From RHKX01 sp963784885 (lineage in GTDB: Bacteria > Actinomycetota > Thermoleophilia > Solirubrobacterales > 70-9): a stretch of DNA of 64,000 nt. How positions within the stretch are numbered: the first letter of the stretch is position 1; the number at the start of each line of letters is the position of its first letter. Shown one piece after another: positions 1 through 8,712 of the stretch. The stretch covers positions 1 to 64,000 of the forward strand of contig CAWATA010000003.1 of NCBI GenBank assembly GCA_963784885.1, written 5' to 3'. Made by a program: the position numbers and the translations under genes. The notes under the pieces were generated by a model that worked only from the letters and a program-made list of their open reading frames with translations, searched no databases and was not told the DNA's origin.

Positions 1-14
1 CTCTGGAACCGTGA

Positions 15-1601
15 TCACACGAGTGCTTCCTCGTCGTTTGGCTCGGGCGACCCGTCTGTGATCCCCTGCGGATCGTTGGTGTCTTCGTCGTCCGGGGCCA
101 AGCCAGTAGCCCACTGCGAGTAGTGCGAGTCCGATGCCTGCGAACAACCCGATCCGCACGAGCGGGGCGGCGGCGGCGGTGTCGATGACAAGCAGCTTCG
201 CCACCGCCAACAGCACCACTCCAATCCCGATGTTCCGGGCCAGCCCATTCTCGGAGAGACGACCCCAGATCAGGACCCCGAAGCCGATCGTGGCCCACAC
301 GGCGGTCACCAGGCTCGCTGTTGCGGCAACCCCGCCGAGCGAGGCGATGGCCCACACCATGGTGCGGGGAGCGAAGGGCTGGTACACCTCGGCGAACGTC
401 CCGTGCGGTTGTTCCGCTCGCGGATCGCGAAAGCCACGGCAGCAGCGATCAGCACGACCAACCCGGTCAGGATGTCTGCCTCCGAGAAACGCTCGTCAGA
501 GGTGAGCGCGATCACGAGGATCCACCCCAAGCCGGTGAAAGCTCCGAATAGATGGCCGAGATCGGCCAACACCGGCACACGAGTGCGGACGCCAGCCAGG
601 ATCATCGCAGCCGACTGCACCGCCACCGCGAACAAGATCCAACTCCCTGTCAACGATCCGATCCAACCCAGGGCGCCGGCCACGGCTGCTGGCGCAATCT
701 GAGCTGCGGAGAGGGTGGCAGCTCGGGGTCGGAGCCGAGCGAACGCCGTCAGGTGAACGACCGCCATGCCGAAGGCGATAGCTGCCCACACCGGCTTGTC
801 GAGGTCGAAGTCCCACACGAAGAGGGTGGCTACGAGAGCCACCGGCGGAATCGCCACGGTGGCGGCGACGGGAACGATGGTGTGGACGACGCGGTCCGCG
901 AATCGTCGCATCGCAGTCGACACCGCGGCACCGCACCCCAACAGCCACAGACCTGCGACTGCCACCTGGAGTTCGGCTGGTCGCTCGACTCTGCCGAACA
1001 GAGAGGTGGCGAGCTCGACGCCGATCACGGCGGTCACGCCGACGATCGACGCCCCGAACAGCCACATCCAGCGATTTCGGAAGTACAGGACCGACGCAAC
1101 ACCGAGAACGGCGACCAGATAGCCGGCATCCCCAGGGAAGGTCTGGATGCTCCCGCCGATCACGACAGGGGCGGAGAGCGCACCTGTCACACCGGCGATG
1201 GCGAGGGCCTCTGACCGTTGACGAAGCGCCATGGCGACGACTCCGGCGGATACGGCGACGAGCATCAGGAAGGCACCGGTGCCGTCGGTCAGCGCATATC
1301 GCTGATGGGTCGCGAAAGCGGTGAGATAGAGAACGGCGCCGCCACCACCTTGGAGCGTGTTGCCGTATCCAGGCCGTCGCGGGGCGATTTGAACCCCGGC
1401 CACGATCATCGCAAGACCGGCGCCCGTCGCCATGCCGACTTTGGCGAGATCGCCGATCCACCCCTGTTCGAAGGAATAGCGGAGGAAGTAGGCCACTGCT
1501 GCCAGCACCAGAACAAGTCCCAACCGGAACATTGCTTTGGGCGTCAGCAGATACGGAAGACTGCTGTTGGAACGTTCTCGTTCCGTGGGCGAACTGGTCA
1601 T
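15..1601 (-). CDS. DUF2339-like polytopic membrane protein, frameshifted
   Basis: Multi-pass inner-membrane protein of unknown function, about 528 residues, with at least a dozen hydrophobic helices. It resembles the C-terminal membrane part of DUF2339 proteins. The start is the ATG at 1601, preceded by a GGAG ribosome site about 5 bases away. One continuous frame runs to about position 410. There a single-base shift moves the reading into a second frame that continues as good membrane protein (Y-Q-P-F-A-P then several helices). A second shift near 98 restores an acidic tail ending P-N-D-E-E-A-L-V. Both look like one-base errors, since removing one G near 98 joins the frames cleanly. No cytoplasmic domain is visible that would suggest a role. 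Confidence 0.6.
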
Positions 1602-1728
1602 CGTCACTCCCTGGTCGATCATCCACCAACAGATTCGGTGTTCGTCGACCGGGAGGACATGGGGGGAGGCCCCCGAATCGGCATGGGGGGAGTTCAGGGT
1701 GTCAGGGGTCGGAGAAGAACGCTACAGG

Positions 1729-2126
1729 TCACTGCACCCGGAACGACCACTCGAACTCACCGCGTAGTGGTGCGCCGGTGATACGCATCCACTCGACGCG
1801 GATGCGGTGTGGTCGCCCGGCTCCCAGGCCGACATGATGAGGCTGGTGGGCCCCGGGCTCCAGCGGTAGACACCGGTGGCGTCCGAGTAGGCCAATTCGT
1901 TCTCCGGGATGGCAAACCCATCCACGTAGATGATGGCTTCATGGCCGATCTCCAGATCGACCTCGATCGTCGTCTGTCGGATCACCGAGTTGTTCGGCAG
2001 CGGAAACACCTCCTCGATGGGAGGCGGCAGCTCCGTCACGCCGCCTTCTGACGCGAACACGAATCCGAGTGCTGCGATCGCAATCGCGAGCCCGCCCAAT
2101 CCGATGTATATGACCCGGTACCGCAC
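1729..2126 (-). CDS. Membrane-anchored hypothetical protein, frameshifted near the end
   Basis: Short protein (about 132 residues) with a GTG start at 2126. A single N-terminal membrane helix (about residues 5-24) is followed by an extracytoplasmic region that looks like an all-beta Ig-type fold ending in an E-W-S-F strand. The continuous frame degenerates near 1795. A one-base change restores a convincing C-terminus (G-D-H-R-I-R-V-E-W-M-R-I) with a stop at 1729. It faces dapC across a 56-base divergent gap. Function not recognised. Confidence 0.5.
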
Positions 2127-2182
2127 GGGGTCGAGTGTACGAGCGCCACGGCCTTTCACGGAATGCCGGTACCGTGCGGTCG

Positions 2183-3329
2183 ATGCGTCACAATCCCATC
2201 CTCGGTGGGCTCGGCTCCTACGCAATCGGTGAGATCCAGAACCGCGTTCGGGCCATGCGCGAAGCAGGCGTCGACCTGATCGACTTCTCCATCGGCGATC
2301 CGAAGGAGCCGACGCCGCCCTACGTTCGGGAGGCCGTCCGAGACGCGATCCCCATCGTGTCCCAGTACCCCACGGTGCGCCGGCCTCAGTTCTCTGCGTG
2401 AGGCGGTTGCCGGGTATGTCCAGCGCCGGTTCGGTGTGGCCATCGACCCCGACACCCAGGTACTGCCTACGAGCGGCTCGAAGGAGGCCATCTTCTCGAC
2501 ACCGCTCGCCTTCGTGGATCGGGAGCGGGGCGACGCCGTGATCTGGCCCACACCCGGGTACCCGATCTATGGGCGTGGAGCGCTGCTGGCAGGGGCCGAG
2601 GGCCATCCAGTGGTACTTGGCGGCGATTTCGTGTTTCGGCCCCAGATGGTGAATGCGGAGTCCTGGGCGCGGGCTCGTATGGCCTGGATCTGCTCGCCCC
2701 ACAATCCCGCCGGCTCGGTCATGTCCGCAGATGAAATCGGCGGATTCGTAGAAACGGCACGGGCATCCGACACGCTCCTTTGCTCCGACGAGTGTTACGT
2801 CGACCTCTACGAGAACGAGGCTCCCCGGTCGGTACTCCAGGCGGCCGGGTCCGACGCCAGGGGGGTGCTCGCGTTCTTCAGCCTGTCGAAGCGATCGGGC
2901 ATGACCGGATACCGATCGGGAGCGATCGTCGGTGATCCGGAGGCGATCGGCATTCTCGCTGGATTCCGAACGTCGGTCGGCACGGCGTCTCCCGAGTTCG
3001 TACAAGCAGGAGCAATCGCCGCCTGGTCAGACGACATGCACGCTTCCCAGCGTCGTGAGATCTTCGCTGCGAAACGAGCGGTGCTTCGGAGAGCCTTCAC
3101 GACCCTGGGGTTCGAAACCGTGGGCTCGGTGGCAGGAATCTATCTGTGGGTCCGCGTCGGCGACGACGTCGCCGTGACCGAGCGGCTGCTGGGCGCCAAC
3201 ATCGTGGTGTCACCCGGTCGGGCATTCGGGCCGGGGGGCGAGGGGTACATACGGCTGGCCTTGGTACCGGCCCTGGCAGACTGCGACCAAGCAGCAGAGG
3301 CGGTGATCACATGTCTGAGCGAGAGCTGA
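2183..3329 (+). CDS. dapC: N-succinyldiaminopimelate aminotransferase (DapC-like), frameshifted
   Basis: Fold-type I, class I/II PLP aminotransferase of about 382 residues. The context makes it the enzyme that aminates N-succinyl-2-amino-6-ketopimelate in the succinylase branch of lysine/diaminopimelate synthesis. The N-terminus carries the family I-D-F-S-I-G-D-P-K-E-P motif. The PLP lysine lies in S-L-S-K-R-S-G-M-T-G-Y-R. The S-P-H-N-P-A-G and S-D-E-C-Y motifs are also present. A one-base shift near 2385 splits the gene into two frames that join without loss. The last bases overlap dapD by 19 nt, so the two are translationally linked. The family is clear; the exact substrate is inferred from the neighbours. 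Confidence 0.8.
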
Positions 3330-4117
3330 TCGAGGCGGCATACGCCGGTGAGTCCGACATCGAAGCGGCGCGCCGGGCGGTGGAGGGGACGATCGCCGCC
3401 CTCGACTCCGGCGAGGTCCGGGTGGCCGAGAAGGTCGACGGTGTCTGGACCGTGAACGACTGGATCAAGGAAGCGATCCTCCTGTATTTCCGGCTTCGGC
3501 AGATGGAGACGATGGAGGTCGGTGTCTTCGAGTTCCACGACAAGATCCCTCTGAAGAAGGGCTTGGCGGAACAAGGGTGCGCGTCGTTTCCTCCGGGCAC
3601 TGTTCGCTACGGCGCCCACTGTGAACCGGGCGTCATAGTGATGCCCGGCTACGTGAACATCGGTGCTCGGGTCGGGTCCGGATCCATGGTGGACACCTGG
3701 GCCACCGTTGGCTCCTGCGCCCAGATCGGGTCGGAAGTCACCTCGCCGGTGGAGTGGGGATCGGCGGCGTTCTCGAGCCACCCCAATGCCCGACCTGTGG
3801 TGGTCGAAGACGGGGCATTCATCGGGAGTCGATGCATCGTGGTCGAAGGTGTGATCGTCGAGGAGAAGGCGGTGCTCGGAGCCAACACCACCATCACCTC
3901 GTCGACGCCGATCATCGATGTGACAGGCACCGTCCCCATAGAGCACCGGGGACGCGTGCCGTCGGGTTCGATGGTGGTTCCGGGTACCCGTCCCAAGGAG
4001 TTCCCGGCGGGAACCGTCGATCTCCAGTGTGCCTACATCATCGGTCATCGATCCGAGCGTCACGACGAGAAGCTGGTCCTGAATCAGATGCTGCGTGATC
4101 TCGGCGTTCAGCTGTGA
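3311..4117 (+). CDS. dapD: Tetrahydrodipicolinate N-succinyltransferase (DapD)
   Basis: Transfers succinyl from succinyl-CoA to tetrahydrodipicolinate, the step before DapC. It has 268 residues with the left-handed beta-helix of hexapeptide transferases (V-M-P-G-Y-V-N-I-G-A-R-V) and the family motifs M-V-D-T-W-A-T-V-G-S-C-A-Q-I-G and F-I-G-S-R-C. The ATG at 3311 lies inside the end of dapC. The stop overlaps the dapE GTG as GTGA. Between about 3740 and 3788 the frame reads as an odd peptide, while the neighbouring frame reads the canonical G-G-V-G-I-G-G-V-L-E-P-P-Q. Two compensating one-base errors are therefore likely there, and the open frame hides them. Confidence 0.9.
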   Translation: MSERELIEAAYAGESDIEAARRAVEGTIAALDSGEVRVAEKVDGVWTVNDWIKEAILLYFRLRQMETMEVGVFEFHDKIPLKKGLAEQGCASFPPGTVRYGAHCEPGVIVMPGYVNIGARVGSGSMVDTWATVGSCAQIGSEVTSPVEWGSAAFSSHPNARPVVVEDGAFIGSRCIVVEGVIVEEKAVLGANTTITSSTPIIDVTGTVPIEHRGRVPSGSMVVPGTRPKEFPAGTVDLQCAYIIGHRSERHDEKLVLNQMLRDLGVQL

Positions 4118-5174
4118 CCGACCTTTCGGACACCCTTGCCTGGCTCATCGACATCCCGTCCGAGACCGGTGACGAGGCGGCCATCTGCGAAGCGGTCATC
4201 GGACGGCTGACAGAGCGCGGTGCGGCGATGTGGTTCGGGTCGGCCATTCGTGCGTGGTCGGACGGCGAACCGGTAAACCGATGGTGGCTCTTGTCGGCCA
4301 CCTCGACACGGTGCCGTCGCAAGGTCAGGATCCCGCCCACATCGACGACGGCAAGATGTTCGGGCTCGGCGCAGCCGACATGAAGGGTGGGCTTGCCGTG
4401 ATGTTGCACCTGCTAGAGGATCCGGCCCTCTCGAACGGTCCGTACGACGTGATCGGCGTGTTCTACGAAGCGGAGGAGGGGCCGTCGGCGAACAACGGTC
4501 TCGAGCCGGTGTTGCAGCGGATCGAGTGGCTGAGCGATCCGAGTTTGCCGTGGTGCTCGAACCCTGCGACGGCGAGATTCAGATCGGCTGCAACGGCTCG
4601 ATCAACGCCGAGGTGCGGTTCATCGGACAATCGGCCCACTCGGCGCGTCCCTGGTGGGGTGAAAATGCCGTCACCAAGGCAGGGGAGTGGCTCACCATGA
4701 TGCATTCTCGCCAGCCTGAGCTCCATGTCATCGACGGTCTCGAGTTCCGAGAGGTCATGTCGGTCACCCGAGCCGCAGGAGGGATCGCAAACAACATCAT
4801 TCCGCCGACCTTCACCTTGAACCTCAACTATAGGTTTAGTCCTGAGAGAGCGGTGGATGACGCCATTCGGCATTTGAGGACGGTGTGTGGCGGTGCCGAC
4901 GAAGTCGAAGTCATCGACATCGCCCCAGCGGGTCCGGTCGACACCGGCCACCGGCTGGTGAAGGCGCTGGCCACGGCCTCGGGAGCGCCCACAACGTCGA
5001 AACAGGGATGGACCGATGTCGCTCGGCTCGGCCTGTATGGCATTCCGGGCGTGAACTATGGCCCAGGTTCTGCCAAGCAGGCCCACCAGGCCGTGGAGTA
5101 CGTCGAGCTGGTCGAGGTCGATCGTCTACCGCGCGTTGCGCCTGGTGCTCACCGGTGAGGTGTCGGAGGCTTGA
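4114..5174 (+). CDS. dapE: Succinyl-diaminopimelate desuccinylase (DapE), frameshifted
   Basis: M20-family zinc peptidase that removes succinate from N-succinyl-LL-diaminopimelate, completing the dapCDE set. Metal-site motifs are visible: G-H-L-D-T-V-P, A-A-D-M-K-G-G and Y-E-A-E-E-G, plus the C-terminal K-Q-A-H-Q histidine. The GTG start at 4114 overlaps the dapD stop. Frame shifts near 4231, 4531 and 5130 break it into four pieces. When joined they give about 353 residues ending Y-R-A-L-R-L-V-L-T-G. The break near 5130 makes the naive frame stop too early, at 5158. A hairpin follows directly. Confidence 0.85.
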
Positions 5175-5184
5175 GCTTCCGACA
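5161..5184. terminator. Hairpin downstream of dapE, probably bidirectional
   Basis: Near-perfect inverted repeat: 11-base arms TGTCGGAGGCT and AGCTTCCGACA around TG, with one G/T wobble. It overlaps the dapE stop and lies 15 bases from the end of the convergent minus-strand reading frame, as expected for a shared terminator. There is no strong T-tract on either side. Confidence 0.5.
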
Positions 5185-5198
5185 CCCTGGCATCGCCA

Positions 5199-5297
5199 TC
5201 AATCCCCGGCCACGGCAAACAGCCAGCGGCCATCGCTGGCGACGCCGACCCGGTAGCCGAGGTACCCACCCGCGTCCCGCATGGATTCGATCTCTCC
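5199..5297 (-). pseudogene. C-terminal fragment of an unknown actinobacterial protein fused in frame to a dehydrogenase
   Basis: The last 32 or so codons of the minus-strand frame (from E-I-E-S-M-R-D-A-G-G-Y-L-G-Y-R to L-F-A-V-A-G-D) do not match the end of the zinc alcohol dehydrogenase that precedes them. That family normally continues after N-L-T-R-R-D-G with an acidic/leucine segment and ends in a G-A-A-V-L-V type motif. I read these codons as the true 3' end of a gene convergent with dapE, left behind at a chimeric junction near 5297. The parent protein is not recognised. Confidence 0.45.
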
Positions 5298-6147
5298 TCC
5301 GCCGTCGCGGCGGGTGAGGTTCGCCACCGAGCATATTTCCCGCTCCCCCCAGAGCAGATCGTAGGAAAACGCGGGAATCTGTGACATATGGATGCCTGCG
5401 CAGACCACGCGACCACCCTTGCGCACCGCGGCCAGTGCCAGCGGTACCAATTCCCCCTCCGGTGCGAAGATAATCGCGCCGTCGAGTTCTTCCGGGCGGT
5501 TTCTGGTGTGAGTCGCCGGCCCAGGCGGCGCCCAGTTCCCGGGCAAAGGCCTGTGCCGTGACATCTCCCGGCCGGGTGAATGCGTACAGGCGCTGGCCCC
5601 GGTGCCGGGCCACCTGGGTCAGGATGTGGGCCGCGGCACCGAAGCCGTACAGGCCGATAGTGCCCGCGGATTCGACCAGCCGATAGGCGCGGTAGCCGAT
5701 CAGCCCCGCGCACAGCAGCGGCGCGGCCTGCAGGTCGTCGTAACGCCCGGGCAGCTCGAAGCAGTAGGCGGCGTCGGCGACCGTGTATTCCGCGAAACCG
5801 CCGTTGATCTGGTAGCCGGTATAGCGGGCGGCATCGCACAGATTTTCCCTGTCGTGGCGGCAGTACCAGCAATTGCCGCAGCTGCCCCCAAGCCAGGGTA
5901 CGCCCACCCGCTGCCCGCGGGAGAAGCCGGTGACGCCGGGGCCTAGTGCCTCGACTGCCCCCACGATCTGGTGGCCGGGAACCAGGGGCAGGGTGGTCCG
6001 TAAGCTCGCCATCCACCACGTGCAGGTCCGTCCTGCAGATGCCGCAGGCGGTTACTTTCAGCAGTACCTGGCGGCGCCAGCCCGGGGTTTTGGCAACTCA
6101 TGCAGCTGCAGTGGCTGGCCGGGTGCTGATAACACCATCGCGCGCAC
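5298..6147 (-). CDS. Zinc-dependent alcohol dehydrogenase, truncated at 3' end and frameshifted
   Basis: Medium-chain Zn alcohol dehydrogenase (AdhA-like) of gammaproteobacterial type, oxidising an unknown alcohol with NAD(P). The GTG start at 6147 gives V-R-A-M-V-L-S-A-P-G. Catalytic-zinc Cys is in C-G-I-C-R-T-D-L-H and the structural-zinc cluster in C-G-N-C-W-Y-C..C. The Rossmann motif is G-L-Y-G-F-G-A-A-A. Frame breaks lie near 6075, 5998 and 5495. The last recognisable family motif is S-V-A-N-L-T-R-R-D-G near 5300; the normal final 45 residues are missing and replaced by unrelated sequence. It begins 3 bases after the stop of the upstream kinase gene, so both form one transcript. Confidence 0.8.
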
Positions 6148-6150
6148 GAT

Positions 6151-7634
6151 CTAGGGCTCCAGCGCCTGGCTTATGGCGCGGCAGAATGTCTCGAGGATCT
6201 GCACCCGGGCGTAGGGCTTGTTGTTGCCCGCTATCAAGGTCCAGGGCGCGTGGCGGGTGCTGGTGTGGCTCACCATCTGGTCCACGGCCAGCTCGTATTC
6301 GTGCCATTTTTCCCGGTTGCGCCAGTCCTCATCGGTGATCTTGTGCTGCTTGTGGGCTCGTCTTCTGGCGCGAGTTGAAGCGTTGTTCCTGCTCGTCCTT
6401 GCTGATGTGTATCCAGAATTTGAGCACGATGACGCCGTGTTCGACCAGCTGCTGTTCGAACCGGTTGATCTCGCTGTAGGCGCGCTGCCATTCGTCGGGG
6501 GCGGCGAATTGCTCGACCCGCTCCACCAGCACCCGGCCGTACCAGGAGCGGTCGAAGAAGGTGCAGCGCCCATCCCGCTGCAATTGCCGCCAGAAGCGCC
6601 ACAGGTAGTGATGGGCCCGCTCTTCGTCGGTGGGGGCGGCGAACTGGACCAGCCGGTAGAGGCGCGGGTCGATGGCCCGGGTGACCCGGCGGATGGCCGA
6701 GCCCTTGCCGGCGGCGTCCCAGCCCTCGAACACCGCTACCACCGAACGCTTCTGCTGGTAGGCGCGCCAGCCCAGATCGCGAAGCTCCGCCTGGTATTTT
6801 GCCAGTTGGTTGTTGTAGTCATCCCCTTTCAGGGAGAGGGTCAGGTCCACGCTGTCCAGCACCGTGGGTTGTGGCCCGGTGATGAGTTCCGTGGTGGGTA
6901 TGTGGGGCAGCACCGCCGACGGCTGCCTGCTCGCCCGGTACAGCATGGCCTCGAGCACGAGCTCCCCGGCGGTGATGTCGCGGTAGTAGGCGTCTTCCGC
7001 CTCCAGCAACTGCCAGGGGCTGTGGCTAGAGTCGGTGGCCAGGATCAGCTGCTCCGAGACTTCCAGTGTACGGTTGTACTTGCCTCGTAATTCATAGGGG
7101 ATATCCGAGCCCCGAGGGTTGGTCTTGCGATGGGGAGAGTCGTCCCGCAGGCGCGCCTGCTGGGTATCGTGGCTGATATGCAGCCAGAGCTTGATGACCA
7201 GCGCGCCATCGTCCGTCAACATGCGCTCGAATGACTCGATCTGCTTGCAGTACAGGGTAAATTCCTCTACACCCATCTCGTCGTTGACGGCCGCCTGGGC
7301 CGGCTTTGTGTACCAGGACCCGAGGAAAATGCCGATTTGCCCCTTCGCCGGCAGGCTGCGCCAGAAGCGCCAGAAGTAGGGGCGGGACTCCTCCTCGTCG
7401 GAGTGCTCCCAGAAGGTATTGGTTTCAATCCAGCGCGGATCCATCCATTCGTTCAGCTGCTGCACCAGTGAGCCCTTGCCGGCCCCGTCCAGCCCGGCCA
7501 CCACTATGATGACAGGGTAGTCCCGTTCAGCCAGGTCGAGCTGTGCCAGCAGCAGGCGTTCCCGCAGTTTTTGCTCGGAGATCGCTGAAGTCGCCCGACT
7601 TGATCTGCTTGCCCACCTCGAGTGTTTCGAACAT
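6151..7634 (-). CDS. pap: Polyphosphate:AMP phosphotransferase (double PPK2 domain), frameshifted
   Basis: About 494 residues containing two PPK2 kinase domains in tandem, the layout of polyphosphate:AMP phosphotransferase, which makes ADP from AMP and polyphosphate. Domain 1 has Walker A in V-A-G-L-D-G-A-G-K-G-S and the lid region R-K-T-N-P-R-G-S-D-I-P. Domain 2 has E-G-W-D-A-A-G-K-G-S-A-I-R-R and F-D-R-S-W-Y-G-R-V-L-V-E-R-V. The ATG at 7634 (M-F-E-T-L-E-V-G-K) is out of frame with the rest by one base near 7590. Two further compensating shifts lie near 6370 and 6355. The C-terminus ends R-A-I-S-Q-A-L-E-P. Divergent from the methyltransferase gene. Confidence 0.85.
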
Positions 7635-7671
7635 TGTCTTACCGCTTCCATTACATCGGCCTACTTTAGCG

Positions 7672-7700
7672 TATTTTTGCCGACTTCATCAGACTATAAT
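7672..7700 (+). promoter_or_regulatory. Candidate sigma-70 promoter of the methyltransferase gene
   Basis: A perfect TATAAT at 7695-7700 lies in a short AT-rich gap between divergent genes, 29 bases before the ATG at 7729. The -35 element at 17-base spacing is weak (TATTTT); a better TTGCCG at 7677 is too close. A GGAG ribosome site follows at 7718-7721. Such an AT-rich promoter is unlike anything in the rest of the window. Confidence 0.4.
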
Positions 7701-7728
7701 CGTGCCCTGCTTCTCCCGGAGAAAAATT

Positions 7729-8184
7729 ATGGGGTTTTACGACCAACGTATCCTGCCGCGGGTTATCAACTGCGCCTGCGGTACCCGGCCCATTATGAAA
7801 CAGCGCGAGAAAGTGGTGCCTCTGGCCAGCGGAATTGTCCTGGAGATCGGTATCGGCACCGGTCGCAACCTGCCTTACTACGACCCCTCGAAGGTCGAGC
7901 GGGTGATCGGCCTGGACCCCTCCGAGAAGTCGTGGCAGCTGGCGGCAGACCGCGCTGCCCACGTCGACTTTGCCGTCGAGTTCATCGGCCTGCCGGGGGA
8001 GCAGATTCCCCTGGACGACGCCAGCGTGGACACGGTACTGGTTACCTATTCGTTGTGTACGATTCCCGATCCGGTGACCGCGCTGCACGGTATGGCCCGG
8101 GTCCTGCGTCCGGGCGGCAGCCTTTTTTTCTGCGAGCATGGCAGGGCCCCGGATGCGGCGGTATGCAAGTGGCAGGATCGGCTT
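7729..8184 (+). CDS. Class I SAM-dependent methyltransferase, truncated
   Basis: UbiE/Coq5-type methyltransferase with M-G-F-Y-D start, SAM motif I V-L-E-I-G-I-G-T-G-R-N-L-P-Y-Y, acidic motif V-I-G-L-D-P and post-motif V-L-R-P-G-G. About 152 residues fit the family up to A-V-C-K-W-Q-D-R-L. Then the frame runs four more codons and stops at 8199, whereas relatives continue for about 50 residues. The truncation coincides with the second chimeric junction. Start supported by a GGAG site and a TATAAT upstream. Substrate unknown. Confidence 0.7.
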
Positions 8185-8213
8185 ATAAACGACTTGTAGG
8201 ACGGGGCCGATAG

Positions 8214-8696
8214 TTGACGACGAGTAACGTCACCCATCCACATCGCGACGACGGAACTCGGGTGGACGCGACCTTCGAGCTTTCGGCGCTTCCGGTCTTC
8301 GATCTCGTCTACCACCACAAGGCAGGTGGCCGCGGAAGCCCACGGAGCATCAACGCGGTTACAACGAAGGACTCGAGCTGCTGCTCAGGCGGCTTGCGGC
8401 TGTGAACGGCTCGATTCTTGGGATAGTCGTCGACTCGGGCGTCGCACGGGAGCGCGCGCAGGAGGAACGCGAGCTTGCTCTGAACTTCCCGATCGATCTT
8501 GGAGATAAGACCGATTTTCCCAAGCTGCGGCTAGCGATCTCCAACGCACAGAAGCCGATCGCCCGTCGAGCTGATGCCAAGCCTGGCGGGGGCAACTCGT
8601 CAGAAGCGCATACGGATCACCTTCACGTGTCGGCATACGGTCGCCTATTCAGACCTTCTGAGTCTGCTCACCGACGGGAGCTCTGAAGCTTTCTAG
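8214..8696 (+). CDS. Unrecognised protein, frameshifted
   Basis: About 160 residues when three frame pieces are joined. A TTG start at 8214 opens T-S-N-V-T-H-P-H-R-D-D. A shift near 8355 leads into N-E-G-L-E-L-L-L-R-R-L-A-A-V-N and A-I-S-N-A-Q-K-P-I-A-R-R. A shift near 8601 leads into K-R-I-R-I-T-F-T-C-R-H and the TAG at 8694. The composition is that of a real conserved alpha/beta protein; the basic middle suggests nucleic-acid contact but no family was identified. It sits just inside the junction at 8184, so it may belong to the main genome or to a further small piece. Confidence 0.45.
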
Positions 8697-8712
8697 CTCA
8701 AGCCTCTCGGGT

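Noticed and set aside
5161..5184. Inverted repeat as a transposon terminal repeat
   Set aside because: Only one copy, no transposase, and it sits between convergent gene ends where a terminator is expected.
5300..8184. The gammaproteobacterial block as a horizontally acquired island
   Set aside because: No integrase, repeat, tRNA or IS at either edge, genes cut in mid-domain at both edges, and frameshift density typical of unpolished ends. A chimera explains it more simply.
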